The position numbers were made by a program, and so were the translations under genes. DNA of 64,000 nt from Pseudomonas sp. LS-2 (GTDB taxonomy: Bacteria > Pseudomonadota > Gammaproteobacteria > Pseudomonadales > Pseudomonadaceae), in contig NZ_QXTJ01000039.1 of the NCBI RefSeq assembly GCF_003605735.1, positions 93,104 to 157,103 of the forward strand, read 5' to 3'. Shown in pieces: positions 1 through 8,678 of this stretch (positions are counted from its first letter, which is position 1; each line of letters opens with the position of its first letter). The notes beneath the pieces are model-generated. The model saw only the letters and a list, made by a program, of their open reading frames with translations, was not told the DNA's origin and searched no databases.

Positions 1-1
1 T

Positions 2-136
2 GACATGGAGGATGTCAGCGATCTGCTGCGCCTGCAGGTGCTGGATCTATTCCGCAAACCGATCTACCACGTCCGCCTGCTGGAAACGCTCAACAACCTG
101 TTTCCAGAGCCCAAGGTGTACAAGGTCGGGCAGTAA
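2..136 (+). CDS. C-terminal end of an unrecognised protein (truncated by window edge)
   Basis: An open frame enters from the left edge and ends at TAA (134-136), giving 44 residues that begin DMEDVSDLLRLQVLDLF. The end is leucine-rich with mixed charge and has no membrane segment or metal motif. Codon use is typical of the rest of the window, so it is probably the real end of a rightward gene. I do not recognise the family from this tail. It converges on pbpC. Confidence 0.5.
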   Translation, partial: DMEDVSDLLRLQVLDLFRKPIYHVRLLETLNNLFPEPKVYKVGQ

Positions 137-159
137 CTTACTTCCATTCTCGCGCGCAT

Positions 160-192
160 AAAAAAGGCAGGGGGTCATCGACTCCCCTGCCT
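160..192 (-). terminator. Rho-independent terminator reading leftward
   Basis: Arms GGCAGGGG (166-173) and CCCCTGCC (184-191) form a perfect 8-bp stem with a 10-nt loop. Six A residues (160-165) follow, which become a U-tract on the minus strand. The nearest leftward gene end is pbpC at 624, more than 430 nt upstream, which is unusually far. Confidence 0.75.
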
Positions 193-526
193 GAAACAGG
201 CGTTGGCGCTGGATGAAACGCTCCGGCTGGCGGCGCGCTGGAGAAGGAACACTGCATCGCGGACAACGCACTCGCGATAGTTCCCACACTGCCCGGCACT
301 GCTTGCCGACGCCAGCCGCGTTCGCACCCGACTTCCGCCCAAGACGCCTGTAACGGGTTCGGCAACCTGCCGAAAACTGCAAACCGCTGGCTGTCATATG
401 ACCCCCTCCCCGGCATCGGCGCAATTCATCAATTGGTATTAAACCGTTCTGAACCCAGCGTGCACGCCCTTATGCCCCCCGCCCAGCCGGTCATGATTCC
501 ATGCAACCGCTGCCGCTGCGCATTCC

Positions 527-595
527 TTGTAGCAGTCCGGCTTGCCGGCGGCGACGGACTCAGAATCGCTACCGCTGGCAAACCGGACGGCTGTG
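527..595. repeat. REP-like element, TAGCAGTCCGGCTTGCCG family
   Basis: Starts TTGTAGCAGTCCGGCTTGCC and ends with an imperfect inverse arm (CTGGCAAACCGGAC). Further copies are at 29231-29304 and 59096-59168, all just after the 3' end of a gene. This one follows pbpC on the minus strand. Confidence 0.6.
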
Positions 596-623
596 GGGGA
601 CATGTACCACAGGAAGTTTCCAT

Positions 624-2975
624 TCAATCGACCACACTGAATTCGACCCGCGCGGTCTGTCCGCTTTCGTCCAGCACGCTCAGTTGATAGCGCCCCAAGC
701 GAGTGAAGGTATGGCTGTAGCTGTCCTGATTGGCAGTGTCGGCAACCGGGGCGCCGTCGATGAACCACCAGCGTCGACCACTGCCGCCCAGGGCCGACAG
801 CTTCAAGCGCAGTTGCTGCTGACTGCCAGCGGGCAAACGCAATTGGTCGCCCTCGCGCACGCCGACGATGGACAGCGGCGATGCGAGGCCCAACCCTTGA
901 GGCGGGCAAGCGGGATCGACGGCGGGCAAACGTGCTTCACGCCGCTCGCTTTTAGGTAGCCAGGGCTCCAGCGGTGCGGGCCACAGCGCAACGTCTTGAG
1001 GCTGTGCCTGCGGGCAATTGGCGGCGACTCGCAGGCCCTTGTCGTTGATCCAGATTTTTTCCAGCAGTCCCAACCCCAAAGGCTGATCGGTGGCCTGTAA
1101 GGTCGGTGGCGAGGTGCTGTCCAGCGTCCAGGCGAAGCGCTGTCTGCGGCAGTTGGGATCGTTCTTGCTCATGGGCTGCCCCAACGGCCAACAGATCGCT
1201 GCCACCCCCACGTTCAGCGGCACGGGCAAGACCGGCGGCGGGATATTGCGCTGGGCGTCGCGGTTCACCAGCAGGTCGTGGACCTGCAGCATCAGCGGTG
1301 CTGCGGAGGCGAGCCCGAACTGTCCCGGCACCGGCGTGCCGTCCGGGCGGCCGATCCAGACCCCGATCAGGAACCGTGGCCCGACGCCAATCGACCAGGC
1401 ATCGCGAAAGCCGTAACTGGTCCCGGTTTTCCACGCCAGTTGCGGACGCTGTACGAGTTCGGCGTGAGGATCCAGATCAGGTCGCGACTGGCCGCTGAGG
1501 ATGCGTCGGATGATCCACGCGGCCCCCGGCGACATCATCGGTCGGTCACGCAGTCGGTCATCCGGCTGCAAGCGAATATCGGCGCTACGCCCTCCCCGTG
1601 CGAACGCGCTGTAGCCACCCACCAGGTCTTCCAGACGACTGCCCGCCCCGCCGAGAATCAACGCAAGATTGGGTTCGGCCAACGGCGGCAGCGTCAACGG
1701 TACGCCACCGTTGCGCAGTTCTGCGGCGAAGCGTTTCGGGCCATAGGCTTCGAGCAGCTGCACGGCGGGAAGATTAAGGGACATCGACAACGCCGAACTC
1801 GCCGCCACGGCGCCATTGAAGCCTGAAGAAAAGTTGCCCGGACGATAATCGCCGTAACGTCGCGGGACGTCTTGCAGCAGAGACTCGGAATGGATCAGAC
1901 CGGCATCCATCGCCTTGCCATACAGAAACGGTTTGAGCGTGGACCCAGGCGAGCGCAGCGCACTGACCATGTCCACATGACCGAAGCGCCGGGCGTCGCC
2001 GATGTCGACGGACCCCACGTAGGCACGCACGGCCATGTTCTGCGCTTCAACCACCAGGATCGCGGCGGACGTACGCTCTGGGAGTCGTGCACGCCAGCCC
2101 AGCAACAGGTCTTCGAGCCGTCGCTGCAACCCCGCATCCAGGGTGGTACGAATCAACGGCGGGCTGTCAGGCCGGTTCAAACGCCGGGCCAGCAGTGGCG
2201 CGAGGCTCGGCTCCTGACGGGGAGCCAGTAACAACGGTTCTTCAAGCGCTTCGTTGACCGCCTGTTGCGGCCAGACGTCAAACTCGGCCAGCCGCTTGAG
2301 CACTTTGTCCCGCGCCGCCTGAGCCCGTTGAGGATGGCGATCGGGGCGCAAGCGACTCGGTGCCTGCGGCAGTACGGCCAGCAACGCAGCGTCGGCGCGG
2401 GTCAGCTGTTGCGGGGACTTGCCCAGATACGCCCAACTGGCGGCAGCGACACCTTGCAATGTGCCACCGAACGGCGCGCGATTGAGGTACAGACCGAGGA
2501 TTTCGGCTTTACTCAGATGCCACTCCAACTGCGCCGTTCGCCACAACTGGCGCAACTTCCCTGGCAGCGTGCGCGAGTGCGGATCGAGCAGCCGCGCCAC
2601 CTGCATCGACAGCGTACTGCCACCGGACACCACATGGCCGCCGCTGAGGTTCTGCCACGTTGCCCGCATCAGCGCCATGGGGTTTACGCCGGGATGCTGA
2701 TAGAACCAGCGATCTTCGTAGGTCAGCAGCGCCTGAAGGTAATACGGCGAGACCTGGTCGACCGTGACCGGATAGCGCCACACGCCATTGGCATCGGCAA
2801 AGCGCCACAACGGCGTGCCGTCCTCGGCCAGTACCACGCGGGCCAGATCGTCCTTGGGCAACGGCAGCGGCCAGATTCGGTCAGCGAGCCAGATCAGCAG
2901 GCAGAGCGACAGCAGGCTACCGACGAGCCAGCGCAGAAAACGCCCCCATTTGCCCACAAGAAATCCGCGTGTCAT
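624..2975 (-). CDS. pbpC: Penicillin-binding protein 1C, bifunctional peptidoglycan synthase
   Basis: 783 residues, close to the 770 of E. coli PBP1C. A single N-terminal membrane anchor (about residues 12-30) precedes a GT51 glycosyltransferase domain with the EDRWFYQHPG and GGSTLSMQ motifs (about 85-140). A class A transpeptidase domain follows, with SxxK in SPGSTLKPF (Ser near 343), SxN (SMSLN) and the KTGTSYGF triad motif. The C-terminal 90 residues resemble the BiPBP_C domain. It should polymerise and possibly cross-link glycan in the periplasm. It lies downstream of an alpha-2-macroglobulin gene on the same strand, the pairing known from E. coli pbpC-yfhM, but a small opposite-strand gene sits between them. 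The chosen ATG has AAGG about 9 nt upstream. Confidence 0.95.
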   Translation of the reverse strand: MTRGFLVGKWGRFLRWLVGSLLSLCLLIWLADRIWPLPLPKDDLARVVLAEDGTPLWRFADANGVWRYPVTVDQVSPYYLQALLTYEDRWFYQHPGVNPMALMRATWQNLSGGHVVSGGSTLSMQVARLLDPHSRTLPGKLRQLWRTAQLEWHLSKAEILGLYLNRAPFGGTLQGVAAASWAYLGKSPQQLTRADAALLAVLPQAPSRLRPDRHPQRAQAARDKVLKRLAEFDVWPQQAVNEALEEPLLLAPRQEPSLAPLLARRLNRPDSPPLIRTTLDAGLQRRLEDLLLGWRARLPERTSAAILVVEAQNMAVRAYVGSVDIGDARRFGHVDMVSALRSPGSTLKPFLYGKAMDAGLIHSESLLQDVPRRYGDYRPGNFSSGFNGAVAASSALSMSLNLPAVQLLEAYGPKRFAAELRNGGVPLTLPPLAEPNLALILGGAGSRLEDLVGGYSAFARGGRSADIRLQPDDRLRDRPMMSPGAAWIIRRILSGQSRPDLDPHAELVQRPQLAWKTGTSYGFRDAWSIGVGPRFLIGVWIGRPDGTPVPGQFGLASAAPLMLQVHDLLVNRDAQRNIPPPVLPVPLNVGVAAICWPLGQPMSKNDPNCRRQRFAWTLDSTSPPTLQATDQPLGLGLLEKIWINDKGLRVAANCPQAQPQDVALWPAPLEPWLPKSERREARLPAVDPACPPQGLGLASPLSIVGVREGDQLRLPAGSQQQLRLKLSALGGSGRRWWFIDGAPVADTANQDSYSHTFTRLGRYQLSVLDESGQTARVEFSVVD

Positions 2976-3073
2976 GCCAAACAGCCTTTATGCTTCAGGG
3001 AACTCGCCCCGCCCATTGATAGCCAAAGCGAACAGTCCCATTTTCGTTCCACACCCCTCATCAGGAAGCAGAC

Positions 3074-3367
3074 ATGCAGGTAGAAAGCGTTTTCGAATGG
3101 CTCGGCCAGGTAATCGGGGCCGTGATCCGCTTCGTCGTCGACGGGTTAAGCTGGTTGTTCAACATGTTCACTCATGCCGGTGGCAATTTCGTCGAGGGAT
3201 TGTCGCGCACGCTCGGCATGGACACCTCACTGATCAGTATCGTCGCGCTGATCATTGGCCTGATGCTGCTGTACTCGGCGATCCGTGCCTTCATGCGCGC
3301 TTCGATCATCATGGGGATCATCTGGCTGTTTCTGGGGTTGTGGTTGCTGAGCTGGATTATTCATTGA
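3074..3367 (+). CDS. Small inner-membrane protein of unknown function
   Basis: 97 residues with a clear ribosome site (AGGA, 7 nt before ATG). The first 45 residues form amphipathic helices. Two hydrophobic helices follow at about 54-73 (ISIVALIIGLMLLYSAIRAF) and 77-95, separated by a short Arg-containing turn, so a two-helix hairpin in the inner membrane is likely. I do not recognise the family. It is encoded on the plus strand between pbpC and the alpha-2-macroglobulin gene, both on the minus strand, and so interrupts their usual adjacency. Its promoter would have to lie in the 98 bp between it and the pbpC start. Confidence 0.8.
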   Translation: MQVESVFEWLGQVIGAVIRFVVDGLSWLFNMFTHAGGNFVEGLSRTLGMDTSLISIVALIIGLMLLYSAIRAFMRASIIMGIIWLFLGLWLLSWIIH

Positions 3368-3390
3368 CCGGACATGCGGAAACGCTACGT

Positions 3391-3479
3391 CCTGTAGGAG
3401 CGTGGTTGCCCGCGAACCCAGTCTGTCTGTGACCTGGAGTCGACTGACCCACCGAAATCGCGGGCAGGCGCGCTCCTAA
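3391..3479. repeat. Inverted-repeat (REP-like) element
   Basis: The arms TGTAGGAGCG...TTGCCCGCGA and TCGCGGGCAGGCGCGCTCCTA face each other across about 40 bp. The end of another copy of this family (GCGCGCTCCTACAAGG) occurs at 55422-55438, after ureD. It sits between the convergent ends of the small membrane gene and the alpha-2-macroglobulin gene. Confidence 0.6.
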
Positions 3480-3489
3480 AGTTGGGGAC

Positions 3490-3511
3490 CGCGTTCCGAC
3501 CAGGGAACGCG
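3490..3511. repeat. Perfect hairpin between convergent genes
   Basis: CGCGTTCC and GGAACGCG are separated by 6 nt. There is no T-tract on either side, so an intrinsic terminator is doubtful. It lies 11 nt past the stop of the alpha-2-macroglobulin gene and may protect its 3' end. Confidence 0.4.
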
Positions 3512-3521
3512 AGACCATTCC

Positions 3522-6500
3522 TCACTTCTTGCCTTTCACCACCAACTGCGCAGGCGCCTCGCCCAGGGCCTGCCAGTTCGGCCGATACATCGATTCCACC
3601 TGCGGCGGCGGTACGCGGTATGTCCCCGGTGTCACGGCACGGGCCAGGTACAACAGGTGCACCGTGTTGAACCCTTGCAAATCCAACGCCGCGACATACC
3701 GATCGCCACGAAACTCCTGGTGTTTCACTCCGGCGTTCTCCATCGACTCACGCCACTGTTTCACCGATTCGCTGGCGTCTTCGAGACTCGCCGCGCTCTG
3801 CGCCAGGTTCTGGTTTTCGATCTCAAGACCTGCTGGCAGCAAGTCCACCACCAAGGCATCCGGCACCCGCTCCTTGGCTTTGACTTCCAGATGCACCAGC
3901 ACCAACTCGCCGCTCTTGAGGGCATTGAGGTTCAGCGCTTCGCCGTCCATGCCCAGATACTCGCGACGGATACTCAGGTTCTCGCCCCCGGCCACAGGCG
4001 GTTGCGACGGATACCCGGAAATGGTCATCTGCTGGTAAAGGGATTCGCCGCCCATGTTCTGCACGGTCAATGGAGACGCCAGCACCGAGCTGTCCAGTCT
4101 CACGCCCGGCTGATCGTTGCTCAACTCCCGGTTGTTGCTGCCACTGTTCAAGGTCGCCGCCCATTTGGCTTCCGGCTTGCCGAACAAATCACGTCCGGCG
4201 AGGAACAGTGAATTGCGCTCTTGAGTCGAGAGATAACGGCTCGCCGCCACCTGATCGGACAGCGCAAACAGCCGCTCCTCTACCTTGTCGGACGCCAGTT
4301 TGTTCTCTTCCAGCAGCGAAAGAATCAACGCCTGATCACGCAACGGGCTGCCATAGTCCGCCAGCCAGTCATTGGCCTTGCGACCCGCCGCAAGTCCTGC
4401 CAACAGCGCCTGATCGGCACGGGGTTTGTCACCCATTTTCTCCAGCGCGATGGACAGCTGCACCAACGGCAGCCCGGAACGCGCATCGCTGCGACGGTCG
4501 AACACACTGCGCAACGCCCCCAACGGCGCCTGCTGACTGCGGGACAACACCAGCCCTGCATACGCCTGGACCGCAAAGCGGGTGTGATCGGCGTTCTCGC
4601 TGTAGTTGACCTCGATCTGATTGCGCTCCTGCAAGTAACGCAGCAGACGCTCGCTCGCCTTCTTCAACGCATCAGGCGGCACGGTGTAGCCCTGATCGCG
4701 AGCGCGCAGCAGGAAGTCGGTAACGTACGCCGTCAGCCAGTATTCTTCCTCGCCGTCCGCGCCCCACAAACCAAAACTGCCGTTGTAGCGCTGCATGCCC
4801 AGCAAGCGCTCGATACCGACCTCGATCTTGCGCTTGCGTACTTCGTCCGGCTCACCCTCCAACCCCAGACGCTTAAGCGTCGCAGCATCGGCGTACAGTG
4901 ACGGATACAACCCGCTGGCGGTCTGTTCGAGACAGCCGTAAGGGTAGGCCTTCAACGCACGGATCTGCTCGCCCAGGTTCAGCGGCGGACGGCTCGAAAC
5001 CGACAGCAAGGCTTCGCGGCCCGCCGGCTCGAAGGCTTCCAGCGCGCCCTCGGGCAAACTCCAGACTTGATCCTTCAGCACCGCGCGATACTGCTTGAGC
5101 ATCGCCGGATATGCCGGGCGCACGCCGATGGTCCACTCACGACTGAACGCAGGCAGGTTCTCGCCCGGCAGGTCCAGGCCGTTGACCGTGACTTTGATTA
5201 CGCCCTGACCAAACCCGCCCTGCGCCTTCACCGGGATTTGCAACGTAGTGCGCTGGCCTTGAGTCAGGCTGACCGATTTGGCGGCATCACCCTCTGCCAG
5301 ACTCAACTGCCCCTCGGCGTGGACGTGCACGTCGAGTTTCTGCGCCTTGCCGGACAGATTCGACAGGTCCAGCGCCACCTTGGTCTGGTCGCCACCGGCG
5401 AGGAAGCGCGGCGCCGACAACTCGGCAATCAGCGGAGCGGCCACCACGGTCTTCGCCTCAGCCATGCCATAGCGCTCGTCGGTCCAGGCCTGCGCCATGA
5501 TCCGCAGCTCGCCGTTGAAGTCAGGGATGTCCACACTGACTTCGCCGTCGCCTTGGTCGTTGAGCGTCACGGGCGCGCTTTGCAAGGCAACGATGGTCAC
5601 GCTGGTTTCCGGACGCTTGCCACCCTTGGCGAGCGCCGCGTCGCCGCCGAAGGCCAGGCTGGCGAGGCGGTTGCGGCCGGCTTCGATCAACTGACCGTAG
5701 ATGTCGAGCTGATCGGCGCCGTACTCCTTGCGCCCGAACAGGCTGGCGAACGGATCGGGCGTCGCGTATTCGGTGATGTTCAGAATCCCGACATCGACCG
5801 CTGCGACCAGTACGTGCACGTCCTTGGGCACCGAGCCGTCGGCATTCTTCGCATTGACCTTGAGTTTCAGCGGCTGCTTGGGTCGCATCTTCCCGGGCGC
5901 CGTGACCGTCAGCGCCAGCTTGCGTTGCGAACGATCAAGCGGCAGATGCAGCACGCCCACTGCACGTTTGGGCGTGACGTTGGCCTTGCGCTCGCCCGGA
6001 CGAATCACCAGCGCGCTGACGTACAGATCGTGACGCGCCCATTTCTTGTCCATCGGAATGTCGAAGGTCTTGCCTTCGGCCGGAACGTCGATTTCCTGCC
6101 ACCACAACGGGCCGTCGCTGGATTCCACCAGCAGATAGCCTTTACCTGCGCTCGGCGGCGTGACTGTCACCTTGGCCGTGTCGCCATCGGCATAGGCCGG
6201 TTTGTCCAAGGCCAGCTTGACCTGATCGGGACGCACCGCGCCGCCTTCGGCGTTGTCCTGCCAGCGATAGCCAGCCCAGAAACGCACGCTGCTGATCAGG
6301 CCGGTGGCCGGGTCTTCAACCTCGACGCGATACGGGCCCCACTCCACCGGGAAGCTGATCTTCGCCGTGGAGTCCTTCTTCACGCTGAGGGTTTCTTCGG
6401 AAAGATTGAGGAATTTTTCGTTGTAGTGGTAACTCCAGCCATCGCTGTCGGAGTAGTTCCAGTAGTAGTCGCGACGCTCTCTGATCAGCCGCACCTTGAG

Positions 6501-8450
6501 GTTGTCGGCGGCCAGTTTGTGGCCCTCAGCGTCAGCCATCAACACTTCGAACTCCACCGGGCCATCGCCATCGGTGGCCTCGCCGTCGAACAGCCCGCGC
6601 AAGCCCGGCAGTTTGTCCGCAGGCCAGACCGGCTGCGTCAGACGCCGAGTGATCGGCCTGCCACCGGACTCTTGCAGACTGGCCTGCAGCACCAGCTCCA
6701 GGGGAGAACGGGCCTTGGCCCACTGGCTGTCGATGCTCAGATCCAGTTCGCCATTGGCATCGAGGGTGCTGTCCTCGACGTCCAGATCCTGTTTGAGGTC
6801 TTCTTCGGTCACCGAACCGAACTGGTAACCCGGCAGGGCGGGAACCGCTTCACGCAGCGGGCGCACATACAACTGGCCGGTCAGGCGATTGCCCGACGCC
6901 GGAGCGCCGTACAGGTAACGACCATTGATGGCGATGTCGAACGGCGCGTCGGGCGCCAGCGGCGTGTCGCTGCCTTTGAGTTCGAGGGCCATGCGCTCGG
7001 GAAGGAAGTCCTCGACCTGGAATTCATAGAGCTGCGGCTTGCCATCCCCCAGATCGAACACCAGTTGCCAGCGACCGGTCGGTGCTTCATCCGACAGTTG
7101 CAGTTGATATTGATACAGCCCCGTCGCTTCAGCGTCCCACACGAATTTGCGACTGACCTGCTCATCCGGTCGACGCACTTCCACGGTGATTGGCTGCGGT
7201 TTCACGCTTTTGCCGTCGTTGTCACGCAGCAGGCCGTTGAGCAGCACCACTTCGCCCGGGCGATACAAATCCCGTGGCCCGAAGATGAAGAACTGCAAGG
7301 GATGAGCCTGCGGGCCGGTGATGTCGAACTCGGCCAGATCCAGCGCGGCGCTGTTCAGGCGCAGCATGCTCGTTTGTTCACCCTGATGCGCCAGCAGCAC
7401 TTCGGCCTTGGCGGGCAGTGGCAGTTCGGCGTGACCGGCGTTATCGGTCTTGCCCTGGCCGACCACCCGCCCCTTGTCGTCATACAGTTCGAGGTCGACA
7501 CCGCTCAGCGCTTTGCCGCCGTCCAGCGCCTGGGTGAAAACGTCCAGCCGGTGGCTGTAGCGGTGCGCCGACAGCCCGATGTCGCTGAGGGTGAAAAGCG
7601 TGGCCGGCTGCGAATAGTTGTAGGTGCCTGAAGCGCGCATAACGGCCAGATACACACCCGGCTGTTGCAGTTGCTTGAGTCCGGCAATCGGCAACAGCAC
7701 GGTTTCGCGAGTGTTGCGCGCCGGGTTCAGATCGAAACGCCCCCCGTAGACCAGATCGGCCATGGGCAGCAGTACTTTGGATTCGTAGCTTTGCAGGCTT
7801 GAGGCCCCCTCCCATGAACTGAGGAAGGCAGGCAGCGAGTCGGGCTTGATGCGGAAGAATTCGACATCGACCTTGTCGACGTTCAGCGCAATGACTGGCA
7901 AGCCTTCAGCCAGACGCGTCGGTAACAGGCTGCCACGACTGGCGAAGCCGACCGTGGCTTGCAGATCGGAGGTCTCCAGACGCGCCGAATATTCGGCCGC
8001 CAGGGTATTGTCGTTCACGGCCACCAAGCCCGGATCGATGGTCAGCACCAGCTTGCGCTTGGGCTCCAGATGCCGAAGGCGCAGCTCCATGAGGTTGTCC
8101 GAAAGCTCCCACGCGCCATCGACCTTGCCATTGACGCTGTCGACCAGATGCACTTTCTCGGCGAATTTCTGATCCGGGTTCAAGGGGACGGAGAAACTCA
8201 GCGACAGCGTACTCGCGCCGTCGAGCTGGATTTCCGAGACATCGGCCACCGTCAGCTCGCGTCCAGCGTATCGCTTGCTCAGCGCGGGAATATCCACCGC
8301 GGGTTTGGGTTTGGCAGTCTCTGCTGCTACCGGCTGCGTCGCTGGCGCGGCAGGGGTTGCCGGGGCAGGAGCAGGTTTATCGGACGTGGAGGAATCACAG
8401 GCGCTGAGCAGTACCAGCGCGCAGGCCAGGAACAATCCTTTGTTAAGCAT
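3522..8450 (-). CDS. yfhM: Bacterial alpha-2-macroglobulin lipoprotein with thioester (YfhM type)
   Basis: 1642 residues, matching the large YfhM class. The N-terminus is a lipoprotein signal with lipobox LLSAC, so Cys18 would be lipidated; Asp follows at +2, which in enterobacteria retains lipoproteins at the inner membrane. After a Pro/Ala linker come macroglobulin-like domains. The complement-type module at about 1170-1450 carries the thioester motif GCLEQ (Cys1173-Gln1176). This family traps invading proteases in the periplasm, with PBP1C thought to repair the wall beside it. The start is the ATG directly before the signal peptide. A long open frame on the opposite strand is a shadow of the codon bias. 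Confidence 0.95.
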   Translation of the reverse strand: MLNKGLFLACALVLLSACDSSTSDKPAPAPATPAAPATQPVAAETAKPKPAVDIPALSKRYAGRELTVADVSEIQLDGASTLSLSFSVPLNPDQKFAEKVHLVDSVNGKVDGAWELSDNLMELRLRHLEPKRKLVLTIDPGLVAVNDNTLAAEYSARLETSDLQATVGFASRGSLLPTRLAEGLPVIALNVDKVDVEFFRIKPDSLPAFLSSWEGASSLQSYESKVLLPMADLVYGGRFDLNPARNTRETVLLPIAGLKQLQQPGVYLAVMRASGTYNYSQPATLFTLSDIGLSAHRYSHRLDVFTQALDGGKALSGVDLELYDDKGRVVGQGKTDNAGHAELPLPAKAEVLLAHQGEQTSMLRLNSAALDLAEFDITGPQAHPLQFFIFGPRDLYRPGEVVLLNGLLRDNDGKSVKPQPITVEVRRPDEQVSRKFVWDAEATGLYQYQLQLSDEAPTGRWQLVFDLGDGKPQLYEFQVEDFLPERMALELKGSDTPLAPDAPFDIAINGRYLYGAPASGNRLTGQLYVRPLREAVPALPGYQFGSVTEEDLKQDLDVEDSTLDANGELDLSIDSQWAKARSPLELVLQASLQESGGRPITRRLTQPVWPADKLPGLRGLFDGEATDGDGPVEFEVLMADAEGHKLAADNLKVRLIRERRDYYWNYSDSDGWSYHYNEKFLNLSEETLSVKKDSTAKISFPVEWGPYRVEVEDPATGLISSVRFWAGYRWQDNAEGGAVRPDQVKLALDKPAYADGDTAKVTVTPPSAGKGYLLVESSDGPLWWQEIDVPAEGKTFDIPMDKKWARHDLYVSALVIRPGERKANVTPKRAVGVLHLPLDRSQRKLALTVTAPGKMRPKQPLKLKVNAKNADGSVPKDVHVLVAAVDVGILNITEYATPDPFASLFGRKEYGADQLDIYGQLIEAGRNRLASLAFGGDAALAKGGKRPETSVTIVALQSAPVTLNDQGDGEVSVDIPDFNGELRIMAQAWTDERYGMAEAKTVVAAPLIAELSAPRFLAGGDQTKVALDLSNLSGKAQKLDVHVHAEGQLSLAEGDAAKSVSLTQGQRTTLQIPVKAQGGFGQGVIKVTVNGLDLPGENLPAFSREWTIGVRPAYPAMLKQYRAVLKDQVWSLPEGALEAFEPAGREALLSVSSRPPLNLGEQIRALKAYPYGCLEQTASGLYPSLYADAATLKRLGLEGEPDEVRKRKIEVGIERLLGMQRYNGSFGLWGADGEEEYWLTAYVTDFLLRARDQGYTVPPDALKKASERLLRYLQERNQIEVNYSENADHTRFAVQAYAGLVLSRSQQAPLGALRSVFDRRSDARSGLPLVQLSIALEKMGDKPRADQALLAGLAAGRKANDWLADYGSPLRDQALILSLLEENKLASDKVEERLFALSDQVAASRYLSTQERNSLFLAGRDLFGKPEAKWAATLNSGSNNRELSNDQPGVRLDSSVLASPLTVQNMGGESLYQQMTISGYPSQPPVAGGENLSIRREYLGMDGEALNLNALKSGELVLVHLEVKAKERVPDALVVDLLPAGLEIENQNLAQSAASLEDASESVKQWRESMENAGVKHQEFRGDRYVAALDLQGFNTVHLLYLARAVTPGTYRVPPPQVESMYRPNWQALGEAPAQLVVKGKK

Positions 8451-8678
8451 GAGGCACTCATTGGCGGCAGTTGTTATGAGGAGCAGCAGTTATAGCACCG
8501 CCAGCCTGATCGCACAGCGCGGCGCGGGAATAGACCGTGCCTTTATGCGTTTGTTCGCACCGCTTCATTCGCTATTGTCACGCCTGTAGCAAGCCGGCTT
8601 GCACAATGGGATCGGCGGCGTGGCTTTCATCTGGCTACAATGCCGCCCTTCCCTCGCCCTTCAATCCGCCGAGTGTTC

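Larger units (their letters stand above)
137..623. other. 487-bp intergenic region between an unknown gene and pbpC
   Basis: No convincing protein gene is seen here. The region holds a strong leftward terminator near its left end (160-192) and a REP-like repeat near its right end (527-595). Two overlapping leftward frames cover 47-424 but run through the terminator hairpin, have unlikely composition and overlap the upstream gene. The stretch 193-450 read leftward could be a non-coding transcript (see findings) or simply the long 3' end of the pbpC mRNA. Confidence 0.6.

Noticed and set aside
47..424. Minus-strand frames of 92-125 residues before the first gene
   Set aside because: Although GGGAGGGGG precedes one ATG (near 399), the frame passes through the terminator and into the 3' end of the neighbouring gene and has no protein-like pattern.
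5067..7631. 854-residue open frame on the plus strand inside the macroglobulin gene
   Set aside because: It is the mirror of a real gene with full family motifs on the other strand; composition (many Arg, His, Gln, Leu) is the usual shadow in GC-rich DNA.
8585..8610. Short TGTAGCAAGCCGGCTTGCA palindrome before the MATE gene
   Set aside because: It looks like a fragment of a repeat family; too short to list as an element.
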